A stretch of 64,000 nucleotides of DNA from an uncultured Kordia sp. (GTDB lineage Bacteria; Bacteroidota; Bacteroidia; Flavobacteriales; Flavobacteriaceae), in contig NZ_CANMEZ010000001.1 in the NCBI RefSeq assembly GCF_947496985.1, positions 558,001 to 622,000 on the forward strand. Direction: 5' to 3'. Of the stretch, positions 54,579 to 63,483 are shown in pieces. The position numbers and the translations under genes were made by a program. The notes below the pieces were generated by a model, which was not told the DNA's origin, made no database searches, and was given only the letters and a program-made list of their open reading frames with translations. Each line of letters starts with the position of its first letter. Position 1 is the stretch's first letter.

Positions 54579-55010
54579 TTATGTCCAAGCATTCACAATT
54601 CCGCCCATAATGGCAAAAGTAACCATCCAATAACCGACATTGATTAACATGTATTTGAATGATTTTTGCTCAAATAAAGCATTGGTAACCAAAGCTGGCA
54701 TTGCAATAAATAATGCTACTGATATTCCATGCACAACTCCATGACCAAAGGTTAAAAACTTGTCTTGCCCGTGTGGGTCTCCTGGTTCGCCACCTGTAAG
54801 CACTGATATTGCGTAGATAAAAAATACCGCAAAAAAAGCGAGTACAACGCTGAGTCCAAATCGTAAAGGCATGCCTTTTTGTGCTTGCTCTTCGGTTATT
54901 CCTGTTTCTTTCATCCAAGCTTTTCCAAATAAAGGTCCATACCATACGAATCCAATCACAAGTGTAGACAAAGCTGCCACCACAAGTGCAATCCAATTAA
55001 TGTTTTCCAT
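54579..55010 (-). CDS. DUF1761 membrane protein
   Basis: A 143-residue protein with about four hydrophobic segments (NWIALVVAALSTLVIGFVWY, FGLSVVLAFFAVFFIYAISV, VHGISVALFIAMPALVTNAL, YWMVTFAIMGGIVNAW). The opening WIALVVAALSTLVIGFVWYGPLFGKAWMK is the DUF1761 signature as I know it. Its function is unknown. It stands alone between convergent and divergent neighbours. Confidence 0.8.
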   Translation of the reverse strand: MENINWIALVVAALSTLVIGFVWYGPLFGKAWMKETGITEEQAQKGMPLRFGLSVVLAFFAVFFIYAISVLTGGEPGDPHGQDKFLTFGHGVVHGISVALFIAMPALVTNALFEQKSFKYMLINVGYWMVTFAIMGGIVNAWT

Positions 55011-55075
55011 AATTTTTGATGTTAGTTAATAAAGGTTGTTTTAAATATACTTCTTTTTAACTAACAATCAAATAG

Positions 55076-55552
55076 TTACTTTAAATTTTCAGGCTTTTTC
55101 CCAAAACGACGTGTATCTTCTTTGGTTAATATTTTAAAGGTTTTTGCACGAGGCACATTACGCAAAGTAGTATTAAATTCTTCTGGCAAACCGATTAGTT
55201 GACGTGTTTTTAAATCAATCCAAGCACCCATCATTTCACAGCTTGCAAAGTTTTTTCCATTCGCATCATAAAAATTATGTAGAAATTCAAAGAACATTCC
55301 ATCTTCACTTAACCCTCCAACTTCTAAAGATACTTTTACAGGTTTCCCAGGAAAGGCTTCTTTGAAATAGTACATGTGTTCATAAAACACAACAGGTCCT
55401 ATATTGTGTTTAGCTAGTTCTCTTTGTGAAAAACCATTTTCAATAAGAAACCCCATACGTGTATGGCTCATGAAATTTATGTATGCTGAGTTTGCTAAAT
55501 GTCTATTTGCATCTAAATCACTCCAACGGATGTCAAATTCTTTAAAATACAT
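55076..55552 (-). CDS. acyl-CoA thioesterase, hotdog fold
   Basis: A 158-residue 4HBT-type protein. The catalytic region reads FDIRWSDLDANRHLANSAYI (residues 5-24), with the Asp and the NxH-N signature of the YbgC/FadM thioesterases. It would hydrolyse acyl-CoA or a related thioester; the exact acyl group is unknown. The gene is divergent from the alpha/beta hydrolase by about 30 bases. Confidence 0.88.
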   Translation of the reverse strand: MYFKEFDIRWSDLDANRHLANSAYINFMSHTRMGFLIENGFSQRELAKHNIGPVVFYEHMYYFKEAFPGKPVKVSLEVGGLSEDGMFFEFLHNFYDANGKNFASCEMMGAWIDLKTRQLIGLPEEFNTTLRNVPRAKTFKILTKEDTRRFGKKPENLK

Positions 55553-55584
55553 TGTATATTTATTTTTTATTTATCAAAAATAGC

Positions 55585-56547
55585 ATGCCAATATTAAATA
55601 CGTATTACGATCCGCCACTTATTTTTAAAAACGGTCATATTTCAACAGTATATTCAGGTTTGTTTCGAACTGGCGCAAAAATTGAACAAAAAAGAGAACG
55701 ACTTACGTTAAGTGATAGTGATTTTGTCGATTTAGATTGGAGTTTCGCCAAGAAAAAAACCAACAAACTCATTATTCTATTGCATGGTTTGGAAGGAAAT
55801 GCGCAACGTGCGTACATTACACGATCTGCAAAGTTGTTTAATGATCATAATTACGACGCCATTGCGATGAATTTTAGAAGTTGTAGTGGAGAACCCAATC
55901 GTTTGTATCGTTCGTATAATGCTGGTGCAACGGAAGATTTACGCGAAGTTGTAACACATGTATTGAACAATCATACTAAATATAATCATATTATTATTAA
56001 AGGATTTAGTTTAGGCGGAAATATGTTATTGAAATATTTAGGCGAGCCTATTCGTGTTCCAAAAGAAGTAAAAGCAGGCATTGCTATTTCTGTTCCGTGT
56101 TCATTGCATGGTTCATTACAACAAATGGAAAAGCTTGAAAATCGTTTATATAGCAATCGTTTTATTAAACATTTACAAGGAAAGCTCATGGAAAAACAGC
56201 GTGCTTTTCCATCTTTATTAAGTGTAGAAGATATTAAAAATGCTGATACTTTGTTAAAGATTGACAATTTGTATTCTTCCAAAGCACATGGTTATAAAGA
56301 CGCTATGGATTATTATACAAAATGCTCATCGTTACAGTTTTTAAAATATATCAAAACGCCAACATTGGTTATTAATGCGCTTAATGACTCTTTTTTGTCA
56401 CAGGATTGTTTTCCAATTAAAGAAGCTGAAGCGAATAATGATTTGTATTTAGAAATGCCAAAGTATGGCGGGCATGTTGGCTTTTTTGAATTTGGTCAAA
56501 TTTATCATACGGAAGCACAAGCATTGAGTTTTGCTACTTCGGTCTAA
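55585..56547 (+). CDS. alpha/beta hydrolase of the YheT family
   Basis: The start at 55585 (MPILNTYYDPPLIFKNGHIS) is chosen over the upstream ATG because it matches the family start. The 320-residue product has HGLEGNAQRAYI, FRSCSGEPNRLYRSYNAGAT (a YheT hallmark), the nucleophile elbow GFSLGGNMLLKYLG, an acid in NALNDSFL and the His in KYGGHVGFFEF. Substrates of YheT-type hydrolases are not well defined. Its 3' end overlaps the end of the convergent prsW gene by 14 bases. Confidence 0.9.
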   Translation: MPILNTYYDPPLIFKNGHISTVYSGLFRTGAKIEQKRERLTLSDSDFVDLDWSFAKKKTNKLIILLHGLEGNAQRAYITRSAKLFNDHNYDAIAMNFRSCSGEPNRLYRSYNAGATEDLREVVTHVLNNHTKYNHIIIKGFSLGGNMLLKYLGEPIRVPKEVKAGIAISVPCSLHGSLQQMEKLENRLYSNRFIKHLQGKLMEKQRAFPSLLSVEDIKNADTLLKIDNLYSSKAHGYKDAMDYYTKCSSLQFLKYIKTPTLVINALNDSFLSQDCFPIKEAEANNDLYLEMPKYGGHVGFFEFGQIYHTEAQALSFATSV

Positions 56548-57211
56548 AATTTGAATTTTGCTGATGCAGCCGAATGGCTTTTTGTGATAGTAACAATCCA
56601 ACAGCTAAAGATACAAACGCACCAATAGAAATTCCTGGAATGTAATTGATAAATAAGAAGAAGTCATAAATCCCGTGAAAACAAGTTGCTAACGCTAACC
56701 CTATAAGGTTAAATTTTACTCTGTAGCGAGAAAACTTGGCTTTTCCCATGTAGTATCCCATAATAATCCCGAAAGTTGCATGCGCAGGAACTGCCGTAAA
56801 AGCTCTGTATAATGCAACTTCAACACCGCCCTGAAACGCATATGCTAAGTTTTCCGTCACGGCAAAACCCATAGAAACCATTACAGCATACATGATGCCG
56901 TCATACGGTTCGTCAAACTCTTTGTGTCGTTGTGCAAAGTAGCGTACAAAAATATATTTGCTAAACTCTTCTACTAAGGCAACTACAATAAATGCTTTGC
57001 AAAATTGAATCCAAATAACTTGTTTATCTATATCTGGATAATATTGTGAAACGAATAAATGCGAAACAGAAGCAATTAAAATACTACCTATAGCACCCAA
57101 CAAAAAACAAATAAATAACAAGTACTTTGGTTCCTTATCATATTTATCACTGTAATAAATATAAATTATAATCAAAAGCGCTGGTGCAATGGATAATAAT
57201 ACTAAAGGCAT
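56534..57211 (-). CDS. PrsW-family intramembrane metalloprotease
   Basis: A 225-residue membrane protein with seven or eight hydrophobic segments. The family motifs are present: EEFSK in VVALVEEFSKYIFVRYF, FAVTENLAYAF, and two later histidines in VPAHATFGIIMG and ATCFHGIYDFFL. In Bacillus, PrsW cleaves an anti-sigma factor; here the substrate is unknown. It stands alone and overlaps the convergent hydrolase gene at the 3' end. Confidence 0.88.
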   Translation of the reverse strand: MPLVLLSIAPALLIIIYIYYSDKYDKEPKYLLFICFLLGAIGSILIASVSHLFVSQYYPDIDKQVIWIQFCKAFIVVALVEEFSKYIFVRYFAQRHKEFDEPYDGIMYAVMVSMGFAVTENLAYAFQGGVEVALYRAFTAVPAHATFGIIMGYYMGKAKFSRYRVKFNLIGLALATCFHGIYDFFLFINYIPGISIGAFVSLAVGLLLSQKAIRLHQQNSNFRPK

Positions 57212-57315
57212 TCGGTAGTTTTGTCAAAAATAAAAAAACGAAAGATATAATGAAGTATTTCTCTTAGTTTAACTTAAGATTTAGACATAAACTTTGTCGA
57301 AATAAAATTTTGCGC

Positions 57316-57708
57316 CTATTTTTTATTTAACCAAAATTCTCTGAATAAAGGAGTAACTCTCCAACAATCATTAATGTCTTCATTATCCCAACAACACCAA
57401 TAAAAAATAGTGTATTTATGCAATTCAAAGTCTTTTATTAATAGAGGTTTAATCTCTTTCCACTTTTCTTGTATTAGTTCTTCTGTAGCTTGATCTGTTA
57501 ATGATTGTATTATCATTTCCAGCAATGAAAATTTGGTGTCTTCATTAATAACAGTAGTACCGTAAGCACTAATATATTCATCTATTCTTGTCGGCTCAGC
57601 AATTATATACGTCCAATCTTGATCGTGTTCATTAATTTTATAATTGAATAGTGTTGCCAACTCATCCCAATTTTTTCCAAATCTAAATTCAGGTTCTTTA
57701 ATTTTCAT
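57316..57708 (-). CDS. small cytoplasmic protein of unknown function
   Basis: A 130-residue acidic protein without a signal peptide or membrane segment (WDELATLFNYKINEHDQDWT, YTIFYWCCWDNEDINDCWRV). The general look, acidic with scattered tryptophans and a short size, is seen in many solitary flavobacterial genes, including some immunity-type proteins, but no toxin gene is adjacent and I do not recognise a family. Confidence 0.55.
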   Translation of the reverse strand: MKIKEPEFRFGKNWDELATLFNYKINEHDQDWTYIIAEPTRIDEYISAYGTTVINEDTKFSLLEMIIQSLTDQATEELIQEKWKEIKPLLIKDFELHKYTIFYWCCWDNEDINDCWRVTPLFREFWLNKK

Positions 57709-57760
57709 GTATAAATGTTGTCAACCACAGAGATTCTGCTTACTTCTAATACAACTAAGC

Positions 57761-57910
57761 TTATTTTAGCATAGGTTTAATTGAAGTTAAAGCTACAATT
57801 TTCCCATCCAACATCAAAGTTGCCCAAAGGATTTGTACTAAATAGTAAACGCATACTCGTTCATCATTTATATAGTCTATGAAATATTCGGCGAAAGCCA
57901 AAAAATAATT
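57761..57910 (-). pseudogene. possible remnant of a gene 3' end
   Basis: A 49-codon open stretch with no ATG at its beginning, ending in TAA at 57763-57761. It reads LAFAEYFIDYINDERVCVYY, then LVQILWATLMLDGKIVALTS and IKPMLK. The composition is protein-like and the end looks like a natural C-terminus, but the length could arise by chance in AT-rich DNA. A TTG at 57901 could start a 46-residue peptide. No family recognised. Confidence 0.25.
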
Positions 57911-57988
57911 TTATTAAATGTCCTGAAAACATTTAGAATAGCTATCCAGAAACGTAAGCAATGTCAGTAAATTTACTATTTTTGCCGT

Positions 57989-58849
57989 ATGATAAAGTCT
58001 ATGACCGGTTTCGGAAAGTCTGTAGAACAACTTCCGTCAAAAAAAATAACAATTGAATTAAAGTCACTGAATAGTAAGAGCTTGGATTTGAACGCTCGAA
58101 TTCCTTCTTATTATAGAGAAAAAGAGTTGTCAATGCGAAAATTAATCGCGTCTTCTTTACTAAGAGGAAAGGTTGATTTTTCGTTATATGTAGAAGTGAC
58201 TGCTGAAGAAACATCTACAGTAATTAACAAAGCTGTTGTTACTGAATACATGAATCAAATGCGTCAAATAGAGCAGAGTGCTAGTGATTTAGATTTGTTA
58301 AAAATGGCCGTTAGAATGCCAGACGCCTTAAAAACAGAGCGCGAAGAGATTGACGAAAGTGAATATGAAGTAATTCTTACTGCATTAAATCATGCAATTA
58401 AAGAATTAAACGAATACAGAATCGCTGAAGGAAAAGTGTTAGAAGAAGACTTTTTATTACGCATCAATAATATTTCTACTTTATTAAACGATGTTATCGG
58501 AATTGACGATGAACGAATGACTTCTGTAAAGCAACGACTTCGCAAAGCGTTAGACGATTTGAAAGAACAAGTTGATGAAAATCGCTTTGAACAAGAGTTG
58601 ATTTATTATTTGGAGAAATTTGACATAACAGAAGAGAAGGTTCGTTTGGCAAATCACTTAGATTATTTTTCAAAGTCATTACACTCTGAAAAATCTAACG
58701 GAAAAAAATTAGGTTTCATTACACAAGAAATTGGTCGTGAAATCAATACTATAGGTTCTAAATCTAACTATGCACCTATGCAACAATTGGTTGTTCAGAT
58801 GAAGGATGAACTGGAAAAAATTAAAGAACAACTATTAAACGTTCTGTAA
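57989..58849 (+). CDS. YicC/YloC-family endoribonuclease
   Basis: A 286-residue protein of the conserved YicC family, some members of which are endoribonucleases. It begins MIKSMTGFGK, the family hallmark, and ends near ESKSNYAPMQQLVVQMKDELEKIKEQ, also typical (IGSKSN). It is coupled to gmk: its TAA overlaps the gmk ATG. The order yicC-gmk-nadD is common in Bacteroidota. Confidence 0.92.
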   Translation: MIKSMTGFGKSVEQLPSKKITIELKSLNSKSLDLNARIPSYYREKELSMRKLIASSLLRGKVDFSLYVEVTAEETSTVINKAVVTEYMNQMRQIEQSASDLDLLKMAVRMPDALKTEREEIDESEYEVILTALNHAIKELNEYRIAEGKVLEEDFLLRINNISTLLNDVIGIDDERMTSVKQRLRKALDDLKEQVDENRFEQELIYYLEKFDITEEKVRLANHLDYFSKSLHSEKSNGKKLGFITQEIGREINTIGSKSNYAPMQQLVVQMKDELEKIKEQLLNVL

Positions 58850-59430
58850 TGAAAAGAGGGAAGTTAATTGTATTTGCAGCACCGTCTGGCGCAGGAAAAA
58901 CGACTATTGTGCATCACTTATTAGGAATTCCAGAGTTAAACTTAGAATTTTCTATTTCGGCAGCTTCACGCGAAAAGCGCGGAAATGAAGTTGACGGAAA
59001 AGATTATTATTTTTTATCCCCTAAAGATTTTAGACAGAAGATCAAGAATAAAGAGTTTTTAGAATGGGAAGAAGTATATCCTGAAAACTATTACGGTACA
59101 TTACAAACGGAAGTTGACCGTATTTGTGATGCCGGAAGGAATGTTATTTTTGATATTGATGTTGTAGGCGCATTGCGAATTAAAGGAAAATTTCCCAAAG
59201 AAACCTTGACCGTTTTTGTGGAACCACCACATATCAATGAATTAATTCAACGTTTGAAGAATAGAAAAACCGAAAGTCAAGAAAAAATTAATATGCGCAT
59301 TGCAAAAGCTCCTGCTGAAATGGCAAATGCACCACAATTTGATGTTAGAATTATGAACGACGATTTAGCAACTGCTAAAGCAGAAGCTGAAAAAGTTGTT
59401 GCTAATTTTATTGGTATTGAAAAAAAGTAA
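58849..59430 (+). CDS. gmk: guanylate kinase
   Basis: Gmk phosphorylates GMP to GDP. The 193-residue product has the P-loop APSGAGKTT near 11-19, SAASREKRGNEVDGKDYYFL for GMP binding, and IFDIDVVGALRIKGKFP. It overlaps the yicC stop and is followed after four bases by nadD. Confidence 0.97.
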   Translation: MKRGKLIVFAAPSGAGKTTIVHHLLGIPELNLEFSISAASREKRGNEVDGKDYYFLSPKDFRQKIKNKEFLEWEEVYPENYYGTLQTEVDRICDAGRNVIFDIDVVGALRIKGKFPKETLTVFVEPPHINELIQRLKNRKTESQEKINMRIAKAPAEMANAPQFDVRIMNDDLATAKAEAEKVVANFIGIEKK

Positions 59431-59434
59431 TGGA

Positions 59435-60016
59435 ATGAAAGTTGGTTTGTATTTTGGCACGTTTAATCCTATTCATATTGGACATTTGGCAATTGCCAAT
59501 CATATGGCAGAATATAGTGATTTAGACGCTATTTGGATGGTTGTAACACCACATAACCCATTTAAAAAGAAAAGTACATTATTGGATAACCATCATCGCT
59601 ATGAGATGGTTACTATTGCTACAGAAGAATATCCTAAAATTCAGCCAAGTAATATTGAATTTAAGTTACCTCAACCTAATTATACAGTACATACTTTAGC
59701 TCATTTACAAGAAAAATATCCGCAACATGAGTTTTGTCTCATTATGGGTGAAGATAATTTAAAAGGATTGCACAAGTGGAAAAACTATGAAGTGATACTT
59801 CAAAATCATGATGTGTACGTATATCCAAGAATTTCAACTGGAACCGTAGAACATCAATTTACAGATCATCCAAAAATACACAAAGTAACAGCGCCAATTA
59901 TGGAAATTTCTTCTACATTTATTAGAAATGCAATTAAAGAAAAGAAGAATATAAAACCTTTGTTACCTAAAAACGTTTGGGATTATATTGATTTGATGAA
60001 TTTTTACAAGAAGTAA
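59435..60016 (+). CDS. nadD: nicotinate-nucleotide adenylyltransferase
   Basis: NadD makes deamido-NAD from nicotinate mononucleotide and ATP. The start at 59435 gives MKVGLYFGTFNPIHIGHLAI, the standard family N-terminus; the frame is open 13 codons upstream inside gmk. The nucleotidyltransferase motif HIGH is at 14-17 and ISSTFIRNAIKEKKNIKPLL near the end completes the site. Length 193 is normal. Confidence 0.96.
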   Translation: MKVGLYFGTFNPIHIGHLAIANHMAEYSDLDAIWMVVTPHNPFKKKSTLLDNHHRYEMVTIATEEYPKIQPSNIEFKLPQPNYTVHTLAHLQEKYPQHEFCLIMGEDNLKGLHKWKNYEVILQNHDVYVYPRISTGTVEHQFTDHPKIHKVTAPIMEISSTFIRNAIKEKKNIKPLLPKNVWDYIDLMNFYKK

Positions 60017-60406
60017 TTAGTTCAATACTTTATCATAAAAGTATTCTTCCCCTTTTTCTACATCACCTAAAACTAAGACGTCGTCATCACTTTCATTTAT
60101 GTCTCTTAATTCATAATAACTTAGCGTTTCACCGTTTTCATCTGACATTTCAAGAAATAACCCGCTATCTTCACTATTTTTATCATACGCTGTAGAAATA
60201 TTGTAAGCGCATTTTTTATATTCTTTACCTATGTAATAATATTTACAAATCCCATCTTTAGAAAATTCTAATTTGTAATCAGGATCTGATTGTGAAATCC
60301 ACGTTCCAATGATTTCTTTTTTGGGAGTTGTAAAGGAAGTAATTCCCATTAAAATTAAAAGGATTAAAGAAAGTGGTAAGATGATTAATGCGCGTTTGCT
60401 TCTCAT
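60017..60406 (-). CDS. small membrane-anchored or exported protein, lipocalin-like
   Basis: The ATG at 60406 is preferred to a GTG nine bases upstream. The 129-residue product has one N-terminal hydrophobic segment (ALIILPLSLILLILMGITSF) and a body IIGTWISQSDPDYKLEFSKD that resembles the opening of lipocalin-like or META-type small domains (the GTW motif). Function unknown. It converges with nadD; the two stops are adjacent. Confidence 0.55.
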   Translation of the reverse strand: MRSKRALIILPLSLILLILMGITSFTTPKKEIIGTWISQSDPDYKLEFSKDGICKYYYIGKEYKKCAYNISTAYDKNSEDSGLFLEMSDENGETLSYYELRDINESDDDVLVLGDVEKGEEYFYDKVLN

Positions 60407-60497
60407 GACATTCACTGTTTAGACAGCAATATTAGGAGATTTAAGCAGTACGGAACAAGGGGACTTTTCCCCTTTTTTGTAGGTTTTTAGACGTAAA

Positions 60498-60534
60498 ACA
60501 AAAAAACTCCTCAAAATTGAGGAGTTTTTGTGGC
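60498..60534 (-). terminator. intrinsic terminator after the LysM gene
   Basis: AAAAACTCCTCAA (60502-60514) pairs with TTGAGGAGTTTTT (60517-60529); a T-rich stretch follows on the minus strand, which is the strand of the LysM gene. Confidence 0.85.
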
Positions 60535-60542
60535 TTTTTTAT

Positions 60543-61049
60543 TTAATCAAGTCCTGGAATTCGTAATACTTGCCCTGGATATATTAGGTTTGGATCTTTT
60601 AACATTGGCTTGTTAGCTTCAAATATCACAGGATATTTCATCGCATTTCCATAATATTGTTTTGCTATTTTACCTAAAGTATCACCTTTAGCTACTGTAT
60701 GAAATTGTGCTTCTGGCTCTACATGCTCAACTTCCATTCTGTCATCAACCATAGCAATACCTTGTGTATTTCCAACTACCAAAATTACTTTTTCTTTTGT
60801 AGCTTGGTCATGTGCTTTTCCGGAAATAACTGCTGTATCTCCTTCAAGTGAAACTTCTAAGTTTTCTACATGTAAATCTAAATCTCCAATTGTTTCTTTA
60901 ATTGATGCTTCTGCATTTGCTCTGGCAATTGCCGCCGCTTCTGCAACTTCTGCAGCTTTTTCTGCCGCAACTTCCGCTGCTTCTTCTGCTGTTGTTTTTC
61001 CACCAAATAATTTAGCTCCAGCATCTTTGATAAATGAAAATAATCCCAT
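60543..61049 (-). CDS. lysM: BON-LysM protein, YgaU/Kbp type
   Basis: A 168-residue protein with an Ala/Glu-rich helix (EEAAEVAAEKAAEVAEAAAI, about 22-41), a BON domain (about 50-105, with LEVSLEGDTAVISGKAHDQA) and a C-terminal LysM domain (about 114-165, FHTVAKGDTLGKIAKQYYGN). This layout matches E. coli YgaU (Kbp), a potassium-responsive protein, though the binding role here is inferred. No signal peptide is seen, as in YgaU. Confidence 0.9.
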   Translation of the reverse strand: MGLFSFIKDAGAKLFGGKTTAEEAAEVAAEKAAEVAEAAAIARANAEASIKETIGDLDLHVENLEVSLEGDTAVISGKAHDQATKEKVILVVGNTQGIAMVDDRMEVEHVEPEAQFHTVAKGDTLGKIAKQYYGNAMKYPVIFEANKPMLKDPNLIYPGQVLRIPGLD

Positions 61050-61242
61050 AATTCTTTTTGTTTTTTATTATTGTTAATTGAGGTTTTCTATTGTGTTGTT
61101 AAAGTACGAATTATCATGCAATTTGCAAAGATTGCATACTATTTATACAACTTTACGATGTACTGCAAAAAGTCTCTATAACGTGTAAAATAATTTGGTT
61201 TTGAAGTGGTTTTCATATCATAAATAAAGTTCAGTTGACTTT
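61050..61242. other. interval upstream of the LysM gene without recognised genes
   Basis: AT-rich sequence that should contain the LysM promoter. I see no clear TAnnTTTG box with a spaced TTTG, no RNA gene and no reading frame of interest. Confidence 0.4.
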
Positions 61243-61283
61243 AAAAAAGATTCCTTCCTGCGAAGGAATTAATTCAACTCACA
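61243..61283 (+). repeat. dispersed hairpin element, copy 6
   Basis: GATTCCTTC (61249-61257), loop CTGC, GAAGGAATT (61262-61270), then AATTCAACTCAC. The 3' flank is the same as in copies 4 and 5 at the ilv leader. It lies just past the terminator of the lipoprotein gene. Confidence 0.65.
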
Positions 61284-61294
61284 CTATTATAAAT

Positions 61295-61336
61295 TAAAAA
61301 AGAAACAGTTTTTACACGAATGCAAAAACTGTTTCT
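61295..61336 (-). terminator. intrinsic terminator after the lipoprotein gene
   Basis: AGAAACAGTTTTT (61301-61313) pairs with AAAAACTGTTTCT (61324-61336), with T residues following on the minus strand. It lies 36 bases past the stop of the lipoprotein gene. Confidence 0.85.
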
Positions 61337-61371
61337 AAACTAAATAACCAACCAAAGTCTTTAAGTCTTTA

Positions 61372-62316
61372 TTACTTTTTAAAGTCGTCCTTATTGAACA
61401 CTTTATTTTTTATTTTTTTACGTTTTTTATCTGTTTGCTTCGATTTTGCAAAGCTTCCATCTGAAGAAGATCGTAAGTACTGAATGTATCCTCTTCCTTC
61501 AAACTCATAGGTTGTTCCCGAATCTGGGTGAAATAATTGTATGGTTCCGTCATCTATAACGCTTAATTCGAAGTATTCATTGTCTAGGTAATCATAATCT
61601 AATGTTAAAACTTTTAAATACGGATCATTTTCCACATCATAAATCGTATAAATTCCTTCGTAATCGTATACTAAGTTTGCAATTGGTGTATCAACCGTAT
61701 CTCTAGATGAAAGGAACGTATCATCGTTTCCACCTGATAAAAACGTTAAGAAATTTTCTTCATCAAATGCATTCAACATTCCAGCTTGACTGGTATATAC
61801 TTTTTTCCAAGCTGTAAATTCTTGTAAAAAGTAGTGAATGTTATCATAGAATACGAAATCGTAATCAAAGTTTGAACGTTGATATCCTGTTAAATAATAA
61901 CTTGTATTTGTTGATGTATCTACCAAACGGATTCTATTAATTCCTAATTGATCTACACGTAATGGATAATATCCATCAATATCATGATTTATGTCTACAA
62001 ACGTAAAATCTGTTCCGTATGCTCCAACATCAATTCCATAACCGTTTCCATTGTTCCCAATTCCTGAGATATTGTTATTTGCATACAAGGTTCCATTTCT
62101 GAACGAAACTGTAAATGCACGTTGCAAAAAAGGAACTTCTCCGTTTCCTGTTGTTTCATTAATATTTACGTACCAAAGTTCATACGAATCTAAAAGTTCT
62201 GCTAAGCTAATGCCCGGTTCGTCAATGATAGGATCTTCTACCAGTACTTCTGTATAACATGAACTTAATAGTGTACTAAATAATGTAATCGATAAGAGTA
62301 GTTTTAGCGTCTTCAT
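61372..62316 (-). CDS. lipoprotein of unknown function
   Basis: A 314-residue protein with a lipoprotein signal (MKTLKLLLSITLFSTLLSSC, lipobox LSSC at 17-20). The mature part is rich in Asp, Tyr and Asn (FVDINHDIDGYYPLRVDQLG, LVYDYEGIYTIYDVENDPYL) and ends in a lysine-rich tail (KQTDKKRKKIKNKVF). I recall homologues in many Flavobacteriaceae, but no tested function. It is divergent from gpsA. Confidence 0.75.
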   Translation of the reverse strand: MKTLKLLLSITLFSTLLSSCYTEVLVEDPIIDEPGISLAELLDSYELWYVNINETTGNGEVPFLQRAFTVSFRNGTLYANNNISGIGNNGNGYGIDVGAYGTDFTFVDINHDIDGYYPLRVDQLGINRIRLVDTSTNTSYYLTGYQRSNFDYDFVFYDNIHYFLQEFTAWKKVYTSQAGMLNAFDEENFLTFLSGGNDDTFLSSRDTVDTPIANLVYDYEGIYTIYDVENDPYLKVLTLDYDYLDNEYFELSVIDDGTIQLFHPDSGTTYEFEGRGYIQYLRSSSDGSFAKSKQTDKKRKKIKNKVFNKDDFKK

Positions 62317-62444
62317 AAGCCAATCGTTTTAATGTTGATATAAATACTACTTTCAAAACGCATGCCAAAAAAGTAAAACCTTGATTTTCAAGCATACCAT
62401 AAGAGTAATATTTTATGTATTTTTGGATTATGGATATCTATTGT

Positions 62445-63452
62445 ATGGACAAAGAATTAAAATATGCTGTTTTTGGCGCAGGAAGTTGGGCAACTGCAAT
62501 TGTAAAAATGCTGTGTGAAAATTTAGATGAAGTTGGTTGGTACATGCGAAGCGTTTATACAAAAGAACATTTGCTAAAAGAACAACACAATCCTAGTTAT
62601 TTGAGTTCGGTTGAATTTAATGTTGATAAGCTAAAAATTAGCAATGATATTAATGAAATTGCAACGTATGCTGATGTTTTAATTTTTGTGATTCCATCTG
62701 CTTTTATTTATGGAGAATTGCAAAAATTTAATGCAGATATAGATATTTCTAATAAAATAGTAGTTTCTGCCGTGAAAGGAATTATTCCTGAATCGGGATT
62801 GTTAGTAGGAGAGCATCTTCATGATATTTATAAAATTCCGTTTGAGAATATTGCTGTGATTGCAGGACCTTGTCACGCTGAAGAAGTTGCACTTGAACGT
62901 TTGTCGTACTTAACAATTTCATGTGCTGATGAAGCTAAAGCTCAAAATATAGCTGATAAATTATCTAGCAGTTATATTAAAACAAAAGTTAGTGATGATG
63001 TTATTGGTACTGAATATGCCGTAATGTTGAAAAACATTTACGCTATTGCTGCTGGAATTGCACATGGATTGGGTTATGGAGATAATTTCCAAAGTGTTTT
63101 GATGAGTAATGCCATTCGTGAAATGAAACGTTTTATTAAGAAGGTTCATAAAATGAAACGTAACATTAATAATTCTGCCTATTTAGGCGATTTATTAGTA
63201 ACTGGTTATTCCGTTTTTTCTCGAAATCGTATGTTCGGAAATATGGTAGGAAAAGGCTATACTGTAAAGTCTGCCCAAATGGAAATGAATATGGTTGCTG
63301 AAGGTTATTACGCTACAAAAAGTGCATATTTGTTGAATCAGAAGAATGATAAAAAGACAAATATGCCAATTATTGATGCGGTGTATTCAATTTTATATCA
63401 GAATAAAGATCCTAAGAAAGTATTTAAAAAATTAACTGATAAATTGGATTAG
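62445..63452 (+). CDS. gpsA: glycerol-3-phosphate dehydrogenase (NAD(P)+)
   Basis: GpsA reduces dihydroxyacetone phosphate to sn-glycerol 3-phosphate for phospholipid synthesis. The start at 62445 (MDKELKYAVFGAGSWATAIV) places the GxGxxx nucleotide-binding motif at the N-terminus; the frame is open ten codons upstream. Other marks are IAVIAGPCHAEEVALERLSY and the catalytic lysine region EYAVMLKNIYAIAAGIAHGL. Length 335 is normal. Confidence 0.95.
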   Translation: MDKELKYAVFGAGSWATAIVKMLCENLDEVGWYMRSVYTKEHLLKEQHNPSYLSSVEFNVDKLKISNDINEIATYADVLIFVIPSAFIYGELQKFNADIDISNKIVVSAVKGIIPESGLLVGEHLHDIYKIPFENIAVIAGPCHAEEVALERLSYLTISCADEAKAQNIADKLSSSYIKTKVSDDVIGTEYAVMLKNIYAIAAGIAHGLGYGDNFQSVLMSNAIREMKRFIKKVHKMKRNINNSAYLGDLLVTGYSVFSRNRMFGNMVGKGYTVKSAQMEMNMVAEGYYATKSAYLLNQKNDKKTNMPIIDAVYSILYQNKDPKKVFKKLTDKLD

Positions 63453-63483
63453 CTTTTCAATGTGTTATATCATAACAAAATGG

